DNA of 64,000 bases from Dasypus novemcinctus (Eukaryota; Chordata; Mammalia; Cingulata; Dasypodidae): positions 20,117,278-20,181,277 of the forward strand of contig NC_080689.1 in NCBI RefSeq assembly GCF_030445035.2. Reading direction: 5' to 3'. Below are positions 57,615 through 64,000 of this stretch, one piece after another. A program made the translations under genes and the position numbers. The stretch's first letter is position 1; each line of letters begins with the position of its first letter. The notes below the pieces were generated by a model that was not told the DNA's origin, made no database searches, and saw only the letters and a list, made by a program, of their open reading frames with translations.

Positions 57615-58003
57615 AGAAGCGGATGTGGCTCAAGCAATTGAACTCCTGCCTACCACATGGGTGGTACTGCATTTGGTTCCCAGTGCCTCCTGGAGAAGAG
57701 GAGAAGACAGTGAGCTGGCAGGACAGGCAGGTGTGGTGAGCTGACACAACAAGATGACACAACAAAGGAGAAACAAAGGGGGGAAAGACAATGAGAGACA
57801 CAACAAAAGTGGGGAGCTAAAGTGGCTCAAGTGATTGGGTGCCTTCCTCCCACATGGGAGGTCCCAGGATCTGTTCCCTGTGCCTCCTAAAGAGAAGATA
57901 AGCATACACAGAAAGCATGCAACAAATGGACACAGAGAACAGTCAGTCACTGAGTCCAAACAACGAGGGGGGAATAAGTAAATAAATAAATCTTAAAAAA
58001 AAA
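57615..58003 (+). mobile_element. Dimeric DAS SINE
   Basis: Two tRNA-like heads start near 57615 (AGAAGCGGATGTGGCTCAAG) and 57812 (GTGGGGAGCTAAAGTGGCTC). The element ends in AAATAAATAAATCTT plus A. The target duplication is TAAAGTACGTAGCAG (57600-57614) against TAAAGTACATGGCAG (58004-58018). Confidence 0.9.
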
Positions 58004-58039
58004 TAAAGTACATGGCAGAGTATTGTCAGGATGGAATTA

Positions 58040-58955
58040 ACATTACAATTTGAGAAGTTAAGAATAACACTGTGATCATTAGGATGAATTCTGTGGGTAA
58101 CGCTTATAGAATAGATACAGAGTATAAACTATTATCAGAAAAATAAATGGAATGACTAAAAATCTATAATCAGACAATCCAAAGGATGCAAGTAAGGAGA
58201 GAAAGAAAAAAGAAACATAGAAGTGGGACCAAAAAAAGATGGTATATTTAAATCCAGACATATTAATAATTACACTAAATATAAATGGACTAAATTACCC
58301 AAATAATCACAAATACTGCCAAGTGATTTAAAAATTCCAACAATACACTGTTTACAGGACACGCACAGCTAAAACATGGGACAGAAAGGCTGAATATAAA
58401 TGGATGGAAAAATATATACCCTGCAAGCTGTTGTATATAACAATATCAGACAAAATAAATGGTAAGGCAAAAACTATAAGAGATAAAAAAAATGACTTCA
58501 AAATGATGAAAGCTTTAATTCATCTGGAAAATATTACAACTTTAAATTTGTATGCTGCTAAAAACATTCTTTCAAATAAATACAAACCAAATATTTTCAA
58601 AATTATATGGAGAAATAGATAAATCTATAATACATAATGCTAGTTTACTATTTCTTTTAGAATTAGTAGAGTAAGCAGATGAAAACAAACAGTAGGATTA
58701 TAGAAGATTTCAAAAATACAATTTAAAACTTAATCTAATAGGCATATATAGTACCAATGCACACAACTGCAGAATACACACTCTTTTCAAATCACATTAA
58801 ACATTTACACAAGGTGAACATATAGTAGGACATAAAGCACTGTCAACAAATTTCAAAAGATCTTAATCATACAGGGCATGTTCTGTAACCATACTGCAAG
58901 TATGCCAGAAATTAATAGCAAAAAAATATCTAGAATGTTGGCTGATAAGCAGATT
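58040..58955 (+). mobile_element. L1 ORF2 (endonuclease part) relic
   Basis: AATATCAGACAAAATAAATG, TTACACTAAATATAAATGGA and CACACTCTTTTCAAATCACA follow the L1 ORF2 endonuclease region. The 72-codon ORF at 58404-58622 is a remnant with no function expected. Confidence 0.75.
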
Positions 58956-58961
58956 AATTCT

Positions 58962-59162
58962 TAGTCTGCCAGGCTGCAATGAGTTTTGGTATAGCAACAG
59001 GAATTTATTAACTCACATTTTTGAGGCTAGAAGTAAACCAAAATTAACCTATCTGGAAGGCTTGCTTTCTTCACAAAGATTGTAGCATTTTTCTTGTTGG
59101 CTGCCTTCGGGTTCCTTGGCTTTTATCTTTAATTGCCATCACAAGGCGATGTCCTCATGCTT
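58962..59162 (-). mobile_element. MaLR (MLT1-like) LTR fragment
   Basis: CTTAGTCTGCCAGGCTGCAA, ACAGGAATTTATTAACTCAC and GGTTCCTTGGC show the antisense MLT1-like layout, cut short by the next LTR. Confidence 0.7.
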
Positions 59163-59640
59163 AATTTCATGTATCAACTTGGCTAAGTTATAGCGTCCAG
59201 TTATTTGGTCAAACAAGCTCTGGCCTGATTATTACTTTGGGGGTATTGCACAGATAGATTTGCATCTATGACTGATTGCATCTACAATCAACAAAGGGGA
59301 TTACCCTGAGCAAAGAGGGGCATTTTCTCATCCAATCAGTTGGAGGTCCTAAAGCCAGAACTGAGGATTTCAGAAGGCAGAAAAAAGAATTTCTGTCTCT
59401 TCTTCAGCCAGCCAGGTCTTCTGGGAAATTTATCTTCACCCTCATCTGAGTTTTCATCTTGCAGTCTGCTCCATGAATTCAGACTTGCCAGTCACAGGGC
59501 CATGTGAGTGAGTTCCTATAATAAATCTCTTAATATTTACACACACATACACACACTCATATACCTTCATATATATATATATATATACACACACACATAC
59601 ACATATATATGGTGTTTCTAAGAGCTGAAGGTGTTTTCAA
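59163..59640 (+). mobile_element. ERVL-type LTR with AT/CA microsatellite
   Basis: It starts near TTCATGTATCAACTTGGC and contains CATCCAATCAGTTGGAGGTC and TCCTATAATAAATCTCTTAA (polyadenylation signal). It is the sense counterpart of the LTR at 7885-8312. The 3' part carries an (AC)n(AT)n(AC)n tract at 59539-59610. Confidence 0.65.
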
Positions 59641-60927
59641 TCTTTACTCAGAGAGGAGTAAATGTTCTTTGATCACGTTCCACTCTGGACAACCTTGGTA
59701 AGAGCAGCATGGCCACTCCAGTGTTCTTGTTCTTATCATTTCCTCACCCTCCCCTCAAACACCCTTCAGTTGTATCTTCTCTCACCAGCAGCCCAATGCC
59801 CTTGGGGCCTTTTTCTCTAGTCCTGTGCAAAATCTGCTTATAGACCAAAAAAGCAGACAGTTTTCTGCAATATAGCTGGCTGCTTCCCAAAACTCCTTTG
59901 GCTGGAGGTTTTCAATCTTTAGGTTTTGAATCCTGCTAAACGGCCTTGCAGGAGTGACACACTAAACTGGTATCAATCATTTATTTCTTAGTACAAACCA
60001 AGGACCTGAGAGATTGATCTTTATGTGATAAAAGGAAGGAGATATTTCAAAGCCCTGGAACTAAAAGGTGGGAAGAAAGGAATCTTATTGAAGGATGAGT
60101 GGGACATGCCAGATGGCAAGATCAGAGACAGAAACTTAGCTCACTTTTTAAGTTTCCCTAGTGCCAGGCCTTTTAAGTCATTCTTAGAAAGATAATAATA
60201 GCCACGTGTCTCTCCCAGAGGGGGGTCTTTAATAGGAATTTCAGCCTAAGTTCAAAGCTCTGAAGCAAGAATAGTACACTTTTGAACAGGCACTAGCAGG
60301 ACAGAAATGGATTAGGAGGCATCAGAGCCTTCCTTGAGCGCCTAAAAATCACAAATCAGCTCTGCAGTGTGGTCTGTTTTAAAATTTCCTAATGGACAGT
60401 CAAACAGCTTTTACTGGAGAACAAGGATTCTATCCTTTTCCCTAAAGATTAGTGCTTCTTTGAGAGATTGGAGGACATAGAGTCTTTAGAAACTACTTTA
60501 TAAATATTGACATCATAATTATTTTGGTCCCAGTAACCCAAAGCTTCCAGCAATAGCAGATGAGCCAAAGGTTCAATGTGATTGGCCAGTCCGATAATTT
60601 TCCTCTATGATTTCAGGAGGCAAGTGATTCCCTAAGTGTGCTGGGAATGGAAACCATAAATGAGAGATGTTGCTTTCACCCTATGCAGAGGTCTCCCATT
60701 TGAGCCCTTTATTCAAGTCTTACCTGCACCTAGCATAGCCCTTGGCATGAATGTTTCAATGAATCCATTAATGTGTTTAAGTTGTTTGCTTAACTCTATT
60801 TTTCTGCACATGTTCAGTTAACTATTCCTATTAGCAAAGGCCTAAGAAAACAGAAGGAGTTCATTTTTTTGGCAAAGATTCCTAATTTGTACTGCTGATA
60901 GTTACTGCACCCAAGACTTCCAATTTA
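59641..60927. other. Intergenic, unassigned
   Basis: Unique-looking or very old sequence. No gene, named repeat or structured element was recognised. Confidence 0.4.
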
Positions 60928-61189
60928 GGGAAGCAGACGTGGCTCAACTGATAGAGCATCCGCCTACCATATGGAGGGTCCAGGTTTTGATACCCAGGGC
61001 CTCCTGATCTGTGTGGTGAGCTGGCCCATGCGCACTGCTTGCCATGCGGGGGTACCCCTGCATAGGAGAGCCCCACGTGCAAGGAGTGTACCCCACAAGG
61101 AGAGCCGCCCCGCATGAAAAAAGCGCAGCCTGCCCAGGAGTGGCACCACACACACAGAGAGCTGACGCAGCAAGCTGGCACATTATTTA
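60928..61189 (+). mobile_element. DAS SINE, 3'-truncated arm of an inverted pair
   Basis: The copy runs from GGGAAGCAGACGTGGCTCAA and stops within the body at GCAGCAAGCTGGCA, directly against the tail of an opposite-strand copy. Confidence 0.9.
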
Positions 61190-61588
61190 TTTCTCTCCAC
61201 CACCAACCCCCGCCCCCCCCCCCCCCCCCGTTGTCTGCTCTCTGTGTCCATTCGCTGTGTGTGTGTTCTGTGTTCTCTTGCATTCTTATCATGCAGCACC
61301 AGGAAACTGTGTCGCTTTTTTTGTTGTTGTGTCAGCTTTCCGTGTGTGTGGTGCCACTCCTGGGCGGGCAGCACTTTTTTCACACAGGGTAGTTTTCTTT
61401 GTGGGGTGCACTCCTTGCGCGTGGTGCACCCCTATGCGGGGAACACCCTGCATAGCACAGCACTCCTCGTACACGGCAGCACTGTGCGTGGGCCAGCTCC
61501 ACATGGGTCAAGGAGGCCCTGGGTGTTGAACCCTGGACCCTCCATATGGTAGACGGACTCTCTATCAGTTGAGCCACAACTGCTTCCC
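61190..61588 (-). mobile_element. DAS SINE, full-length arm of an inverted pair
   Basis: The antisense copy runs from a CATTATTTATTTCTCTCC tail and a C-run of about 18 (61212-61229) to GAGCCACAACTGCTTCCC. No remainder of the + strand copy is found beyond 61588. Confidence 0.9.
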
Positions 61589-62198
61589 AATCCATTAAGG
61601 TTTTAAAGGACACAGTTACACGCTAATTAGCCAGAACCGCTGTTTGGTAGTAGTTGGCTAACAGGTAGCAAGTGCACGGATGCTTCACTCATCTGTGATC
61701 CTTAAAGCAAACTCTGTAAGGGGTCCAGCCCCAGCTGGGGATTCGTTTGGCATCTAGAAACAGATCTTTGAAACTGCTAGTGTTTATAATCAAAACCAGT
61801 ATTTATTCTATGACCAAACGCTAAAACTGCTTGAGTTTTGTTTTTCTAGCTGAATTTCCAATGACAAAATATCAAAGGTGTTTTGTTTATTGGCTCATTC
61901 CAGAAGATCTGCTGCTCAGATAAGACTGAAAGCTTCACAACATTGTTTAAAAAGAGAAATTGGCATCTGAAGAAGCTTCTTTGAAAAAAAAAGATAAAGC
62001 AAATACTTTCCACTTTTTTTTTTTTTTTTAAGATGAGTGCTTTTGAAAATCTGATATATTTGTCTGCTAACTCTTATGGACTGACTGTGGTTTTTCAGGT
62101 TTTCCACAACTATTCAGGCAGATTGGGCGGCCCCATGTTCAGAAATATTTACAAGACAGAATAATGGTCCATTTAACTAAGTCTTTTCCCAATTTCAG
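61589..62198. other. Intergenic, no recognised features
   Basis: AT-rich unique-looking sequence with no named repeat, apart from a T-run at 62017-62030. Confidence 0.45.
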
Positions 62199-62290
62199 GA
62201 ACTGGACACAGCCCTGTTCCGAGGGAACAGACTTGAGCCCCAGATAGCTGCTTCAGACAGGGCTAGGAGCTCCCTCTCTCCCTTGCACAG
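62199..62290 (+). other. Candidate exon (splice signals, one open frame)
   Basis: The acceptor GTCTTTTCCCAATTTCAG ends at 62198 and the donor TTGCACAG|GTAATG is at 62291. The 92-bp interval is open in one frame, beginning ELDTALFRGN and closing with SSLSPLH. There is no support beyond splice-like ends, and no parent gene in this region is known to me. Confidence 0.2.
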
Positions 62291-62299
62291 GTAATGCTA

Positions 62300-63530
62300 T
62301 GCCACAAGACTTGAAAACAAAAGTCACGGCAAAGTGTAATTAATTTTAAGCTGCAAATCAAATTTGGCAAGTTCTGCCAAAATGAGAGGACTACATGATT
62401 GCATTTCTGGCATCTTTGCTACTCCCCACCCTTGGGGCACCCGAGTCCCACTGGTGTTCTCCGTCCACCAGGGAGCACGCGCTCCACTGATTGGACATTG
62501 TCTACGATTTCAGTGGCCGCTTAGATGTGGGTAAAGCTTTAATCAGGCTCAGAAACAGTCTTCAGTCCGCACGTTCACTGCTGAGGCCTGCTGGGAATGT
62601 GTGTAGACCGCACAGCGGCTGACGGCTTCCACCAGCCTCCCAGGAAATTCACAGCCACACCCGCCATCTTCTTGAGACAATCACTCCCTTAATTCTTGCT
62701 TTCATCAAGCCATTGGTCTTAAACTACATGCTTGTCTCATCTCAGAATTCATTGTTTAACTACAGTGAAGTGGAGACCTAAGGATTTAACAAATCTCTAC
62801 ACTGAGGCAAATTAGTTTTGTCTTTTTCACTCATTATTCAACAACCCTTCTGAGTGTCTCTTCAGGGACCAGATAGTCCAGATTTTCTAAGATAGCCCCT
62901 TTTAAAGAAATTTGGATATTTTCCATAAGGGCAGTCTATTAACTAAATATTAATTATGGTCTTAATATTTGAGGTTCCTGTAAATACACAATTTAGACAA
63001 AAAGAGGGGATCAAACTACATGTATCAAGTTTGGGGCTTGACCAACCGATCATGTCAGCGTTGGGCATAGAGATGAATGAGGCAAGATTGCTGCTGTAAA
63101 TGAATCCGCTTGCAGCCCGTGTGGGGTGGGGATTAGCCTGAGGTGGTGGGTCGAGCCTCAGCGCAGCGGTGGCAAAGCAGGCAAGGCCACGTGTGCCTGG
63201 GGCCCCGCAGGCTGCCAGCCTCCTTGACTTTGGAGCTGCTCCTCCCGGCTCGTGAGGAGTTCCTGCCAGCTCGTCGCCCTGCTTGCTGCCCAAGGCCCTT
63301 CGTTTCTAGAACGACTTTCCAGGCCAGCGCAGCTTCGTGCCCTCCTGACAGCAGAGAGCCTGCTCATGGACTCTCTGGCCTTCGTGGGAATCAGAGAGTT
63401 AGTTGGCTTTGAGCTTCTCCCAGAGCTGGGCAAAGATAGGTGCACATTTTGAGATTTCTGTACGTAAATATAGGGCAGCCACTCTTCCCCTTCATCACCT
63501 TTGGCCACAAACAAAGTCATAGTCTTCTTT
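62300..63530. other. Intergenic, unassigned
   Basis: This holds no recognised repeat or gene. The 63100-63340 part is GC-richer but does not show a clear CpG island. Confidence 0.4.
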
Positions 63531-63540
63531 TTTTTTTTTC

Positions 63541-63940
63541 TTAAGATTTGTTTTTTATTTATTTCTTTCCCCTTCCCCACCCTCCCCCCAGGGTCTGCTC
63601 TCAGCATCCATTCGCTGTGTCTTCTTCTATATCTCTTGTCAGCGGCACCCAGAATCTGTCTCGTCTTGTTGCGTCATCTTGTTGTGTCAGCTCTCCGTGT
63701 GGGTGGCACCATTCCTGGGCAGGCTGCACTTTCTTTTGCGCTGGGCGGCTCTCCCTGTGGGGCGCACTCCTTGCGCGTGGGGCTCCCCTACGCGGGGACA
63801 CCCCTGCGTGGCAGGGCACTCCTTGCGCGCATCAGCACTGCGCATGGGCCAGCTTCACATGGGTCAAGGAGGCCTGGGGTTTGAACCTTGGACCTCCCAT
63901 GTTGTAGGCAGAAGCTCTGTCCTTGGGCCAAATCCGCTTC
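63541..63940 (-). mobile_element. DAS SINE, near full length
   Basis: The antisense copy runs from TTAAGATTTGTTTTTTATTT to GGGCCAAATCCGCTTC; the last bases of the head are missing. No clean target duplication is seen. Confidence 0.88.
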
Positions 63941-64000
63941 TGGTGATAATCAAACGAACAGGAGGATTCTGAGCCACCATCCAACAACTTGGGGCCATTT

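Noticed and set aside
58404..58622. A small lysine-rich ORF
   Set aside because: It is a remnant of L1 ORF2 endonuclease sequence, with broken frames on both sides.
63143..63607. Overlapping open frames before the last SINE, as a possible LTBP1 or other coding exon
   Set aside because: No splice signals or family motifs were found, and in human LTBP1 begins much farther from TTC27.

Overview
The window is vertebrate nuclear DNA from a placental mammal. It has long introns, GT-AG exons, MIR and L2 relics, and MaLR/ERVL LTRs. The decisive clue to lineage is a tRNA-Ala-derived SINE present in more than a dozen copies on both strands (head near GGGAAGCGGACTTGGCCCAG, tail of AATAAATAAATCTTT type). 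This matches the DAS-SINE family described from armadillos. Xenarthran-type L1 3' ends and a half-L1 (HAL1) element agree. I read the source as a cingulate xenarthran, most likely the nine-banded armadillo. The species is inferred from repeats and was not checked against a database.

Bases 1 to about 20,750 hold the 3' end of one protein-coding gene on the + strand, TTC27 (tetratricopeptide repeat protein 27). Four exons are visible (9520-9717, 10976-11087, 15171-15271, 20438-20560). They splice in frame into 177 C-terminal residues with a normal stop, and an AATAAA signal follows at 20734-20739. Bases 1-9519 are the 3' part of the upstream intron. The rest of the gene lies outside the window.

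From about 20,760 to 64,000 I find no protein-coding gene. In human the next gene on this side of TTC27 is LTBP1, more than 100 kb away across a region with noncoding transcripts, so a gene-poor 43 kb is expected. The region is largely repeats: L1 pieces and an L1 assembly at 29.2-34.8 kb, a xenarthran L1 3' insertion at 38.8-39.3 kb, a nested L1/LTR/HAL1/SINE stack at 52.3-56.9 kb, ERVL-type LTRs, and DAS SINEs throughout. Between them lie a CpG-rich island (about 40,310-40,660) and two stretches with unusually good splice signals (24,996-25,116 and 62,199-62,290). These are candidates for unannotated noncoding transcription only.

I did not find a convincing undescribed biological system. 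The most interesting features are retrotransposon archaeology. They include a four-level nested insertion, two sites where successive SINEs landed on the same target (three copies of one 13-bp target duplication at 31.8-33.2 kb), an in-place 20/12-bp VNTR inside a SINE, a CpG-rich 16-bp minisatellite inside an old LTR, and an inverted SINE pair able to form a long hairpin.
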